Shown here: one piece after another, positions 1-10,074 of the stretch
Layout of the letters: every line of letters begins with the position of its first letter
Numbering within the stretch: position 1 is the stretch's first letter
Assembly: GCA_020736575.1 (NCBI GenBank)
Contig: JAGPYM010000010.1
Coordinates: 744,001 to 808,000, forward strand
Source of the DNA: Thelonectria olida
Taxonomy: Eukaryota > Ascomycota > Sordariomycetes > Hypocreales > Nectriaceae
Length of the DNA: 64,000 bases
Direction of reading: 5' to 3'
Program-made: the position numbers and the translations under genes
Notes under the pieces: generated by a model
Told to the model about the DNA's origin: nothing
The model's database searches: none
Seen by the model: only the letters and a program-made list of their open reading frames with translations

Positions 1-25
1 ACATGGCATCCGTCACGATTGTGAA

Positions 26-2640
26 ATGACAGCTCTTGCACTCCCAGGCAAGCCATCGAGGCGATCTATCCCGATAGACGACGTGTTCTCAGTTGTCCCG
101 TTTCGACGCGACCCCAGCTTCGTGAAGAGGGGGGATTTTCTGGACAGAATCCGCCATACATGTGTGACTTTGGGGGAATGGGCCGTTCTGCAGGGCCCTG
201 AGGGCGTTGGGTAAGCAAATAGAAGGGAACCTCACATTGATGCTGAGATGGACTAACACTGTACAGGAAGACCCATCTGGCGATTGAATTCGCACATTCG
301 CTTCTAGAAGAAAAGATCTCGGTGTTTTGGGTTGATTCGAGTACTCCCGATACACTTGACAAAAGTGTCCGGACCATCGCCAATGCTTGCAAGGTGCCGC
401 AGAACGTCAAACAACCAGTCGCAGAGGTCACACGGGCTGTCTGCGAGTGGCTGCGCCAGGCTGCTTGCCGGAATGGCTTGAAATGGTGTGTGATAGTTGA
501 TGGAGCTGGCGACGAAGGTCGGCTATTTGGCACAGCCATTGATGGGTGTCGCCAGGAAAATTGCTACATTCTCGCGACAACGAGAGACGAGGCGCTCGCG
601 GCAAAAATGAGCACCATCGATGTCAAGGTTCAAAGGGTCGGTCCCATGTCACGAAAGGAAGCCTTGGTTCTTTACCAGATGAAATTCGGAGCTACTCCAG
701 ACGACGACATGTGGAGGATGGCCGGGAAGCTGGTTCAGCGACTCAACTTCAATCCCGAAGCCATCACGCGAGCCGCCATATGGAGACGGCAGAACCCATC
801 ACAACCCCTTGCACAGTTTCTGACGCCCATGCGCCTCGGGGAGTTTGCCCCTTCCAGCCTACCGGGTATCAATAAAGAAATTCCGTCAGAAGAGGAGAAG
901 TCCGCCGCCCAACGGGCATGGGGCGCTGCGATCAACCGACTCGAAAACGAGCGACCGTCGGCGGCTTCCTTGTTGTTCCTCATGAGCCTCTTCGATGACC
1001 AGCCCATTCCGGGTTGGGTTCTTGAACTGAACGGGGTACCTCGAGAGCCTCAGGCCCATTTCCCGTCCACCGACAACTCTCCAGGAAGCCTCTGGGTCGA
1101 AACAGGCATCAAACACTATGACAGTCTGGGGATCAAATTCAGGGAAGAAGTAAGACTTCTCTTGAACTGCTTTCTCATCACATGGGACGAGGATGACGAC
1201 ACCTTTGAGATGCACTCCTATGTTCAGGCGGCAGCTAGAAGGCGGCTCGAAGCCAAGGGCGAGCTCGCAAAGTATGAACAAGAGTACATTTCACGACTGG
1301 CGAGAGTTCTGCCTACGACAGACTACCTTCATTTCGAGAGAGTTCGTGCGCTGCGGACTCACTTTGTTAAAGTCCTGGACTATCCTCAACCAGACGATGC
1401 AGCTCAACTCCAACGAGCGACCGTGCTACATAACGGGAGCTCGCTGATCATGACCATCGGCGATTATGAGGTTGCTCTCGACTTGATTAAAATGGCGGTC
1501 CCGATCCGGCGGGCTCTACTTGGAGAAGACCATGAAATGACACTGGAGAGTATGAATGCGCACGCCCTGTTGTTGTGCTACACGAAGAAGATCACCGAAG
1601 CTCAGAAGCTGCAGGAAGCCGCAATAGACACAGCAACCGACGTCCTTGGAAAGGATCATCGCATTACACTGGAAGGCACATATCACCTTACGCCAATATA
1701 CTGGAATCTCGGCCGAGCAAGTGAGGCTTTAGAGATCGTTGAGGACCTGGCAGAAAAACGCAAACGCCTCTTCGGAGATGAGGATGAAGAGACTCTCTCC
1801 AGTATAGGGATGCTTGCGCATGTCTACTGGGTAATCGACCGCTTCGACAAAGCAGAATCTATCTCAAGCGAGGTCGTGGAAACTCGAAGAAGGGTCTCTG
1901 GAGAGGATCATCCCAACACACTGTCTTGCATCAACACTCTTGGGTCAATCTACTGCGATAAAGGTCGCTTTTGGAATGCCGAAGAAATTCTGCTCCCTGC
2001 GATAGAGAGAATGAACAGGGTCATGGGAGAATCACATCCAGAGACGTTGTGCACCGTGCTCGGCCTTGCATTGGCTTATGCGAGCATGGCTAGGTGGAAA
2101 GAGGTGGAAGAAATGCAAGCTTCGGTGATGAAAGAGATACACCTACATGCAAACCTCAGCTTCGAGCCGACTTTCAGCGCCTTCAACAGATTGCTCAAGC
2201 TGCAGGTGACGGTTGGCAGCAAAGCCAAGGCGCTAGAGCTGATGTGGCCATTCATGGCCATGGTCAAACAGGTCTTGGGAAACGAAAGCTTTGAAATGAC
2301 TGCATGCCTAGAGACGCTGACCAACACGCTTCAGGCGCAGTTCATGTCGGAGAAGGCCGAGCCTTACGAAGCCGATGCGTTGGCCATCATGATAAAGCTT
2401 GCGGGGGAGAGCAATGCTACCACCATGAACTGGATGGACAAGCTGGCGAACACACGGTGGCGGCTTGGTAAGAAGGACGAGGCCGTAGAGCTGATGCAGA
2501 AGTGCGTGGAGCTGCGACAGAAGATGCTTGGGCCGGAACATGAAGACACGATCAAGTCGGTGGCAGCACTTGAGGAGTGGGAGAAGAGTAGACGAAGGTT
2601 CAGTTGGATGAGGAAGCTTGGACGGTCAAAGAAGAGCTGA
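26..2640 (+). CDS. NB-ARC/TPR NLR-like protein (possibly 5' partial)
   Basis: Two exons, 26-210 and 267-2640, joined across a GTAAGC...CAG intron with a CTAAC branch site, giving 852 residues. The intron splits the P-loop: the joined text reads GPEGVGKT at residues 57-64. A Walker B-like segment (CVIVDGAGDE) follows about 110 residues later. The C-terminal half, from roughly residue 400, is a run of kinesin-light-chain-type TPR units with the recurring signature LGxxHxxTL. This NB-ARC plus TPR order is that of fungal NLR-like (STAND) proteins, which act in non-self recognition or regulated cell death. The reading frame stays open upstream of the ATG at 26 to the window edge, so an N-terminal effector domain (often HET, lipase/esterase-like or phosphorylase-like in this class) may lie outside. 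Without it, the short N-terminus is unusual. The class is secure; ligand and effector are unknown. Confidence 0.85.
211..266 (+). other. Intron inside the P-loop codons of the NLR-like gene
   Basis: 56 nt, GTAAGC donor, CTAAC branch site at about 252-257, CAG acceptor. Removing it joins GG to G and restores the Walker A lysine and threonine; reading through it breaks the frame. Confidence 0.85.
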
Positions 2641-2928
2641 ATAGCAGTAAGAAACAAAGAAAGGGGCAGGAACTTGACGAATGGAGTAACTTAGGATATT
2701 GTTTTTCGTGATTCGAAACTGATAGCATGTAAATTGAAACTTTCTTCGAGCAAGTTCCAGTCATGATTTCAATGTCTTTCTGTGAGAGATGGCAGTGTGG
2801 ATTGGAAATAGGATACTTCGTAAACCTGGCTCATTATGATTACTTTTCTAACTTGAGGACTCGACTATGTACGTAGGCGTCTCACTCATTACACGATAAT
2901 TAAAATAGCTCCAAGCGAGCGACTGGCT

Positions 2929-4154
2929 TCACTTCGCATCTTTATTTGGAGGCCCGGCATCCGACGTAAGTGGTAGCTCATCCTCAAGAGACCTTCCTCT
3001 ATACCCTCTCGTGTGGTGTTCAACCCTGATCTCGATATCTGTCCGTCTGTGTATCCCCGATTCAGCCCCAAGTGCACCCAACGCGGAAGTAAGGTCTTCA
3101 TCCGAGTCGGCCGCAACGACCTGGGACCTGTTTGTCAACTGGACGGCATTTCCCCGAGCCCAGGGAGCGCTATCGGTATTATGGCCGCTGTGTCTGTTCG
3201 CATGGTGGTTGGAATTCGACATCGAAGGGTAATAATCGTCTGCGTGCCCGCGGGCGAGGCGAGTGATGAGTTTGGCCATGGACATTTCAATGTTGAGCTT
3301 GACCATGTACGCGACCGGATGGAACTGAATATAGACGACCTGGTTCGGCAACCACATGAGGCCGATTAACATACCCTGATACTGTCAGTAGCTACTTCTT
3401 TGTTAGGGTTTAACTTGCGAGGACTTACATCCATGGCAATAGAGACAACCATCAGCTTCGCGTTGAAGCCGACGAGTGGCTCATATTTTTTGAGGTTGTG
3501 CTGCTCAATCAGTCGCTTCTTAACTGTTCGAAGGAAGTACCAGTTCAATGCAGCGTCGACAAGCATGATCAGAACCTTGGAGATTCTATCCCAATAGTCG
3601 TTGATACGCACGATCCTTGGTAGAGTTAGCACCGTAACCCGGCAGACCACCCGTGTCTACGGGAAATCGCTATACTTACAGTTTGCTAGTTGGAGGATCG
3701 AGATGCGCCGGTATCCAAATGCAGAACACAACGATATTAATACATGTAATAAAGACCGCCGTTCCCCATTTCAACTTCCGGATTGTGCTCTTGTGCTCTG
3801 CGATGATTGCAATACGATTTACAATAATCTGCATGAGAAGCTGCACCTCAAAGACCCAAAAGAGGAGGATAAAGAATAGCGTGGGTATGCTAGTTGCCGG
3901 TCAGAAAAGCACCAGCCAAGCAGACGTCTCACTACTCACGTTGAGGATATGATGCCATCTAAGAAAACCCAGCCGACAATTGCGATGCAGAGATTGGCCA
4001 CGATCTCGCCCCAGAGCATATAGATGTAGGTACTTCGTAGCGGGTTTCGGTTTCGTCGGGTTTGCTTGATCGCCTCCCACACTGTTAAAAATCCAAAACC
4101 AAGAGTGAAGCCAGCAGCCATCGAGGCTATCTTGATATCGGTAGTTGTTGCCAT
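2929..4154 (-). CDS. Seven-transmembrane integral membrane protein, unknown function
   Basis: Four exons on the minus strand: complement(join(2929..3375, 3429..3615, 3680..3889, 3940..4154)), 352 residues. The introns are 50, 64 and 53 nt and each has a GT-AG pair; the second has a clear GCTAAC branch site. Seven hydrophobic segments are visible: two in exon 1, two in exon 2, two in exon 3 (the last running into exon 4) and one early in exon 4. The last roughly 110 residues are polar and hydrophilic, a likely cytoplasmic tail. The architecture resembles a common Pezizomycotina group of rhodopsin-fold-like membrane proteins of unknown role. No catalytic or ligand motif is recognised. The start at 4154 was preferred to the in-frame ATG at 4196 because it begins just before the first membrane segment. 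The third intron acceptor (before 3375) is the least certain, since CAG also occurs 6 nt upstream in frame. Confidence 0.8.
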
Positions 4155-5424
4155 GATTATGATGAGATCGAACCTGGCGGCTCGGTAACGGAACAACGGA
4201 ATCGAAAAGGAAAGCCACGGTTGGAGTGAGATGTTTTGTCGGTTGGTTGTTAGGATTTAAGTCTCCCTGAGCATGCGTAAGCACCCATCAATGGCAACGG
4301 CATCAGGGGCAACTCGTGGCAGAGCAGGCGGCGCTGGCACCTGGTGGAGGCACACTCTATATATGTGCCAACGCTCTTGTGGCGCAAAAGAACAAGCAAC
4401 GGAAGACGGCCGGCTCGAGAATAGGGGATCCCCCGCGGCTATCGAGCCCAACATAGCAGGTCGTCTCTTACACAAGAGACCAGCCCACCCACACACACCA
4501 GTCAATCAATCGGGGCACCATCTCAAAGGGCACCAGGGGCCGAACGCTCTGGCTTTGAATAAGCTTGTGGGATCAACATGCACCGTCGATCAGACGAATC
4601 CTGGGGGTGCATCACCGCGGCAATCCCAAGAGGCGCTCAAACAGCAGCAGCCGGTTTCCATGCCCAGACTATTCCTCGGGCGTGTGCCCAATTGCGCAAC
4701 GTCTCCGCCATCAAAGCGTACGACCGGCCCTCTTAGTGCAAAGTCCATGTGTTGATTCCCCAACCTTAGCGCGCTGCCTGAAGAGACTGACATCCCACTA
4801 GTTTTCCTGATCGCCACGCCGAGGTTGTACCAACATTGAACCATGTTACAGATTCGTTCGACTCTCGAGTTCCGGCTTCCGAAGACTTTCGTCGAAAAGG
4901 CGTTAGCTGGACTCGGCAAAGCTGGGGCACCATGGAAAGCTCCAAGAGCACAGCCATGTTCCAGGCTCGTGAGGCGGGACAAACCGTTCGTATTTATTCT
5001 GGTTTTCGAACCTCAATGGAACATGGAAGACGCCACATGGACGTGTCGCTTTGACACAAGGCCCACTCGGATTGAATGGCGACGAGTCATGATTCTGAAG
5101 TTGATCGTCGCTCAACGCTGCCTATAACATCTCGATCTCCTGGTCGCTTCCATCTTTTGAACGCTTTTGAGGGGATGGCGAGTCACACCGCAGCTTTGCA
5201 GCCTACTATCAATAGGAGGACGAATTGCATGATGTGGATCTGTGCAGCATCCGATAGAAATTGCCAGACTATACTTGAACCAACATAATGTGTCGCCCAT
5301 GATACCTAATCCAAATATACCTATAAATGCTCATGTGGGGGGATCTGAGGAAATTGTTTTGCTTGCCATTTGGCATACGCTTCATATAGAGAAATTTCTC
5401 AAGATCAGATATCAATAAGCACTA
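4155..5424. other. Intergenic, no supported gene
   Basis: Open frames here (the longest is plus 4273-4755) are low-complexity, match no family I recognise and lack splice support. The left end must hold the promoter of the minus-strand membrane-protein gene. Confidence 0.6.
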
Positions 5425-5514
5425 TCCGGTATGGTGTAGTGGCTAACATTTCGCGCTCTCATAACCTGAGAGATCAGTTCCGCGGAGCCCAGGGTTCGAT
5501 TCCCTGTACCGGAG
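5425..5514 (+). tRNA. tRNA-Glu (CTC), with intron
   Basis: The 5' acceptor strand TCCGGTA pairs with TACCGGA at the 3' end, followed by discriminator G (5514). The D-arm (GGTGTAGTGGCTAAC) and the T-arm (GGGTTCGATTCCC) are standard. The anticodon stem TCGCG/CGCGG encloses CTCTCA, placing anticodon CTC at 5458-5460. An intron of about 18 nt (5462-5479) lies at the canonical position after base 37. It is nearly identical to the copy at 18494 except in the intron. Confidence 0.95.
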
Positions 5515-6028
5515 TCATCATTCTTTTTGCTTTTTATGCCTTATTAATAATATGAGATTTCTTTTTTGGTTCCCTGGAAGCTGGAGGACACTCCCTCCCC
5601 TCCCACCCATTTATTATCCATTATATTAATAGAAATATATAAAAATACTATTTTCTAAATCCGTTCCCTATTAAGATAGCTACTTGGCAAGATTGTAAAC
5701 TGCTACTAATAATACTCCTAACCTTTACCTTGATTCTGAAAATAAGATTGAAATTAATAGACGGATTAATTTACCAGTTTTTACACAGGAGTTAGTAAAC
5801 ACGGTTACTAGTAGTAGTAGTATACTAATATATTTAAGATAGTTTGGGTATTATCATGTCTGGGATCTATTCCATGTATGCCACACCCTATGCGTCCATA
5901 GGTGCCTTGCAGTGACCAAGATCAAGATCCTCCATTATACATTGTGTAATCTATATCTAGTTGCTTGCCCATGTTAATCAATCTATCCGCCCTTAACGAA
6001 AGTCCAAAACGCGCTCCCAAATGCAATC
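5515..6028. other. AT-rich intergenic island downstream of tRNA-Glu
   Basis: Roughly 5570-5870 is strongly AT-rich compared with everything around it, with many TAAT/TATA stretches and a GTA/TAG triplet run near 5810-5820. No gene is recognisable. It could be a RIP-degraded remnant of a mobile element next to a tRNA, but no element can be identified by eye. The right end covers the 3' flank of the minus-strand fusion gene. Confidence 0.6.
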
Positions 6029-7921
6029 CTACGCCCCAAGCCGTCGATTTCGATGCGACAGGTCCAGCAAACTCCTCAAGAAGGTCGACTGCCTCAGAGC
6101 CGGCCAGTTCTCCTCTACAATAGCAAACTCGGCGTGATGTGACTCCCACAACGCGAACCCGCTGAGCCTGTTCTCCCCGCTCGTCCTCAGTATCGCATCA
6201 ATATGTGGCAAGCCCAGCTGCGCCGAGTACGTTTGGCGGGAGATGTCAGCCTCGGTGATCGTCTCGATTGCTTCTTCCAAGGACATTCCCTCCTGTGTCA
6301 CCTTGACGTTCACCGCCAGCTTGGTCGCGCGTGTGACCTCAGACCGTCCACCGTAGCCGATTGCGATTTGCAGGTTGAATTTGGTGTTTTGCGCCGTGGC
6401 TGCTTCGGCGGCAACAATCAAGTCGTTGAGGTAGTCTGGGAGCATGGACCTGTCGCCGACGACTCGAAAGCGGACTTGGGGGATGGAGAACGGCGCATCG
6501 CCCATCATCATTTCGCGGATGTACTCGGCCATCATGGAGAACAGCGGGTTGAGTTCCTGCGGTCCTCGTTTGAGGTTGTCGTCGGACAATGCCCAGACGG
6601 TAAGGTTTCGGACCTCGGAGCTGAACGCCCACGACATGACCTGGAGAAGCTTGTGGGCGCCGACTTGGTGCCCGGCTAGCACGCTCTTGAGCCCCATGTG
6701 GCGGGAATACCGACGGTTGCCGTCCATGATTACACCCAAGTGTCGTGGTGGATGGCCAATGCTGCGAACGAGCATGCCACGGTAATATGAGCATTTGACG
6801 AGCTCCGTAACCTCTTCGCAGAAGCCGACAACTGCGGGCAATGGTCGTTCGTCAATATCCATCCGAGGGAGATGGGCCTGCATATCCGAGAAGCGTCGGA
6901 GACCTTTGTTAGGCAAGTCTGGCAATGCGACATCGTCTTTGCTTCCAAAAATCTCGCGGTAGAGGTCCGCCAGAACATTTCCCATCCCGGGGTTTCCGGT
7001 GACCAAAAGATCCAGAGTGCCGTCAAAGGTGAGCGTTTGAGGGCACATGGTGTAATGGAAGTAGGAAAAGAAGCAGTGAAGCTTTCTCACACACCACCAG
7101 AACGGGCGTCCAAGAATGCTCTGGCTGTGATCTTCCTGCGCCAAAACGCTGTCGGATAATGCCCAAACGAACTTTCTAAAGATCAACAGTCTAAAAGTAG
7201 TCCAAGGCATTTTCAAAAACTTGGCGGCTCCTTGCTTCTTCATGTCTTTCTGGATACTGCACAGCTTGGAGTTCTCGTTCAATATGTTTCGTAGTTCATC
7301 AGCGTCGAATGATAGTTCGTTTTTCAAGTATTCCTCCACTTCGAGCATGGTACTCGGCACCTTGCGTCCCCAGTCCTTGGGATCAAGCTTATCAGCCATG
7401 CTCATGACGCCCTTCACGACGCCGTCGACCTGCTCTGGAGTGATGTTTCCTAAGAGCTCATGCGTCTTGACAAGTCCGTATGCAAAGGTTGCAAACACGA
7501 GAACATTATTCTCAAATACGAACATGGGAATGGTCGAGTGCAGCTTTTGCAGCCAGGTTATGACTTGTTGGCGCTCGGAGCTGTTTGATCGAATCATGAT
7601 GTAGATGAAGGCCATGGTCCGGATGATCCGACGCCAGGGGTCGGTTTTATACGTGCTGTGCGCTTTGAGAACTTTGAAAAGCTCAGGGTGCGACAGCTGG
7701 ATAGACGACGCAATGAGCACAGCGGAGAGCATGACATCGCCGCGGTCGAAAAGGGCATGGAGCTCTTCGAAAGAAGGGTATTTGTTTCTCCATATCGGCT
7801 TGGTGGACTTGACGTCGTTCCAGTTGCGCCAAAGGAAGCATGCAGAATATGCAGCAAGTGCGACAGTGACCAGAATTAATACGAGCAGGCAACTCGTTAG
7901 GAGGACGAGCTGCGCGTCCAT
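6029..7921 (-). CDS. Fusion: DUF2236/MpaB-like region plus cis-prenyltransferase
   Basis: One intronless frame of 630 residues. Residues about 4-31 form a hydrophobic membrane anchor. Residues about 55-330 resemble DUF2236 (MpaB / rubber oxygenase Lcp): the segment WRRIIRT has the RxxxT spacing (R98, T102), and H128 lies 26 residues later, near where the haem-ligand histidine sits in Lcp. Residues about 390-630 are an undecaprenyl-diphosphate-synthase-type cis-prenyltransferase: catalytic MDGNRR (D400), LSDDNLKR, IGYGGRSEV, and RTSGENRLSGF at 579-589 for isopentenyl diphosphate binding. The chain ends in RRLGA, matching the C-terminal RxG motif of active enzymes, so it looks self-sufficient without a Nus1/NgBR partner. 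The expected reaction is cis chain elongation of an allylic diphosphate with IPP, at a membrane. The N-terminal role is inference: DUF2236 enzymes cleave isoprenoid chains oxidatively. The cis-prenyltransferase call is very secure; the DUF2236 call is moderate. Confidence 0.92.
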   Translation of the reverse strand: MDAQLVLLTSCLLVLILVTVALAAYSACFLWRNWNDVKSTKPIWRNKYPSFEELHALFDRGDVMLSAVLIASSIQLSHPELFKVLKAHSTYKTDPWRRIIRTMAFIYIMIRSNSSERQQVITWLQKLHSTIPMFVFENNVLVFATFAYGLVKTHELLGNITPEQVDGVVKGVMSMADKLDPKDWGRKVPSTMLEVEEYLKNELSFDADELRNILNENSKLCSIQKDMKKQGAAKFLKMPWTTFRLLIFRKFVWALSDSVLAQEDHSQSILGRPFWWCVRKLHCFFSYFHYTMCPQTLTFDGTLDLLVTGNPGMGNVLADLYREIFGSKDDVALPDLPNKGLRRFSDMQAHLPRMDIDERPLPAVVGFCEEVTELVKCSYYRGMLVRSIGHPPRHLGVIMDGNRRYSRHMGLKSVLAGHQVGAHKLLQVMSWAFSSEVRNLTVWALSDDNLKRGPQELNPLFSMMAEYIREMMMGDAPFSIPQVRFRVVGDRSMLPDYLNDLIVAAEAATAQNTKFNLQIAIGYGGRSEVTRATKLAVNVKVTQEGMSLEEAIETITEADISRQTYSAQLGLPHIDAILRTSGENRLSGFALWESHHAEFAIVEENWPALRQSTFLRSLLDLSHRNRRLGA

Positions 7922-8643
7922 GTTGCAGCAAATCGAGGACCGAGCAGCAAAAAGGGAGATGGGAGGAAATGAAGAGATTGGGATCTGCGGATCACGGATA
8001 TTTTTTTATGTTATCGTTGTACCTAGTCATATTAACTAGTAGATGCTGCACCCACTGTAGATCAGCCTAAAACAACTAGACTATGTCGCAAGCCGGCATG
8101 TGTTAGGGAGAGACCTTTCAATCGGAGCGTCGACGCGGTAAGACGCCACGCCGCGCGATGTGGTTAGCCCTCGGGAGACCCGGGACTCAATCCAGCTGAG
8201 GTCCATCTCTTGGCATGCCTTTACTGCTGACTGCTTAACCGAAGAAGCAAGCAGAGGCTGATAAGGGACGAGGAAGCGAGCTGGCCATGTCCCGCCGCCA
8301 GCCAGCAGATCCAAATGCGATGGCCGCTTGATGGACCGATTGATCTACGGCGGGTTTGTTCCAGCCCAAGTGAAGCAAGGAGCGATAAAAGGGCCATCCA
8401 TGCTGACTCAGAAGTCGCCTTAGGTGCCAAGCAATTGTACATGCCAACTTAAACCAGACAGCTGCAGAACTATCGCTGTCAGACTATAGGGGTGCTTTGG
8501 AGTGGGAAGATGCGGATAGATCGACCTCCTGGTCAAGCTTTTGTATGTTTCTCGTCGGGGTATGCATCTTTCATAAATACCAAGTTATTCCTTCTCTGCT
8601 GAGCTCTCAATAAACAAGCCCTTCTTCCCATGCGCCAGCATCT
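7922..8643. other. Intergenic between the fusion gene and the membrane-protein gene
   Basis: Contains the fusion-gene promoter at the left and the 3' flank of the next minus-strand gene at the right. No gene seen. A GCGGATC-containing stretch near 7984-7992 only partly resembles the CGGATCTCG element found further right and is not counted as one. Confidence 0.55.
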
Positions 8644-9702
8644 CTACACCTGCTCAGTCGACAATGGCTGCATCTCCGCCTCATTTGCCCCAGACGGCTT
8701 TGTCGCAGATCCTACCACCACCCGACGCCAAACGTCAAACAGGGTGAAACACAGCGTCGTAATGCCCACAATCAGCGTCGCCATCTGGTCTCTCTCCGTC
8801 ACACTAATCGCCAGGTCCGGCACCAGTCGAGCCCGGTTGTGGGAGGAAAAGAATATCAACGCCCCCGGGAAACAAGCACCGACCGCGACAGCCAGAAATC
8901 CCTTGGCACATTCCCAGAGTTCCTTCTTGTCGCGCTTGATGATGGACTCGACAAATATTGCAACCCACCCAATCGCCGCGACCCCAATCAAAACCGACGA
9001 CCCAAAGAGCACAAAGAACCCGAACGGCAGCAGAGCCTCGTACAAGGCAATGATGAAGCTCACGAATATGTCTCCAATGCTGAGGTGGAACATGAGGAGG
9101 ACGAAAAGTACGTATCCGTAGCTGGCGCTTGCTAACAAAGCAGCCCATCTTGTCGGTTGCCAGTGAAATTGCTCGAGGGCATCGGTCACCATTAGAAAGA
9201 CGAGGATGACAAACACGGCCGCAAAGGTGTAGCAGACAGTGATGGGGCCGGTCAGGTCAACGACACGCTGGCCCAGGTCTAGGACATCCGGCGGAATATG
9301 ATTGAGGTCGAGCTGTGTGTGGTTGAACTTGGCCAGCCCGTTGAGTTCTGTGGCCGGGAACCGCAGACAAAAGAAGGCCAGGGCACGGTGCTTTGTGCCC
9401 CAGAGCTTGATTGAGTGTATCAGGCCGTCCGTCGCGGCAAAGGTCGGGAAGGCCATGACGCCGAGAAAGTCGTTTGTGACTCCGGGCCGCTGGAAGCCAT
9501 CTTTGTCTCTTGGGTAGAAGGACCAGTTGATGACGAGGGAAGCCAGGAGCAAGTGCCAGCAGTAGATGGCGCCTGGGCCGTAGAGACCGCTGACTCGGTC
9601 GTAGAACTCGCGGTTGTAGGGGAATAGTTCTCCGGTTTTGTGGTGGACGAGGCCGTTGTGAAGTTGGAGTTCTGGGTGTGAATAGTTGCAGATTGAGGTC
9701 AT
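8644..9702 (-). CDS. Polytopic membrane protein, unrecognised family
   Basis: Intronless, 352 residues. Hydrophobic segments lie at about residues 42-63, 79-97, 150-173, 186-206, 211-252 (long enough for two passes), 266-285 and 307-324, so seven or eight passes are likely. There is no signal peptide and no catalytic motif I recognise. The C-terminal tail is short and polar. It lies 722 bp from the prenyltransferase fusion and 372 bp from the sulfatase, all three on the minus strand, but its promoter lacks the CGGATCTCG element of the sulfatase promoter. Function is unknown; a link to either neighbour is only positional. Confidence 0.8.
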   Translation of the reverse strand: MTSICNYSHPELQLHNGLVHHKTGELFPYNREFYDRVSGLYGPGAIYCWHLLLASLVINWSFYPRDKDGFQRPGVTNDFLGVMAFPTFAATDGLIHSIKLWGTKHRALAFFCLRFPATELNGLAKFNHTQLDLNHIPPDVLDLGQRVVDLTGPITVCYTFAAVFVILVFLMVTDALEQFHWQPTRWAALLASASYGYVLFVLLMFHLSIGDIFVSFIIALYEALLPFGFFVLFGSSVLIGVAAIGWVAIFVESIIKRDKKELWECAKGFLAVAVGACFPGALIFFSSHNRARLVPDLAISVTERDQMATLIVGITTLCFTLFDVWRRVVVGSATKPSGANEAEMQPLSTEQV

Positions 9703-10074
9703 TTTGTCAGGAGGAGGATGTGACCTCTCGAGATGGGACGTGGAGCGGTGAATACGTTACAACAGATACTAGAGCAATGGACCAAGCCGTGACGGTGGAT
9801 ATAAGACGGTGTGCAGTTTCATAGCTATTAATTCACTTGTAGTGGATGGATGAGGGTTGGAGATGACTCTTGATCATGGAAGCAAGGCAGAATGGCGTCT
9901 AAAAACCGGCGGGGGCTGAGCAGGGCGCAGCGCATCAATTGCTGCACGTGTAAATGCCGCTGTTTATGGCCAAGGAATTTCCCTCACTTACGGGCGCCGA
10001 CGAGACGATTCTATAGAACTGGCCCCGATAGCTGGGAGCATCTGATGAACGACGTGAAGCTCGCGGCAGTCTAT
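9703..10074. other. Intergenic, promoter of the membrane-protein gene
   Basis: 372 bp between two minus-strand genes. No open frame, repeat or recognisable site beyond the presumed promoter of the gene starting at 9702. Confidence 0.5.

Noticed and set aside
4273..4755. 160-codon open frame on the plus strand
   Set aside because: Overlaps an equally long minus frame; no domain or family signature.
6203..6679. Plus-strand frame inside the prenyltransferase gene
   Set aside because: Shadow of the minus-strand coding sequence; no motif of its own.
7980..7998. GCGGATCACGG as a possible operator copy upstream of the fusion gene
   Set aside because: Shares only CGGATC with the CGGATCTCG core, so there is no good evidence that the fusion gene belongs to the sulfatase regulon.
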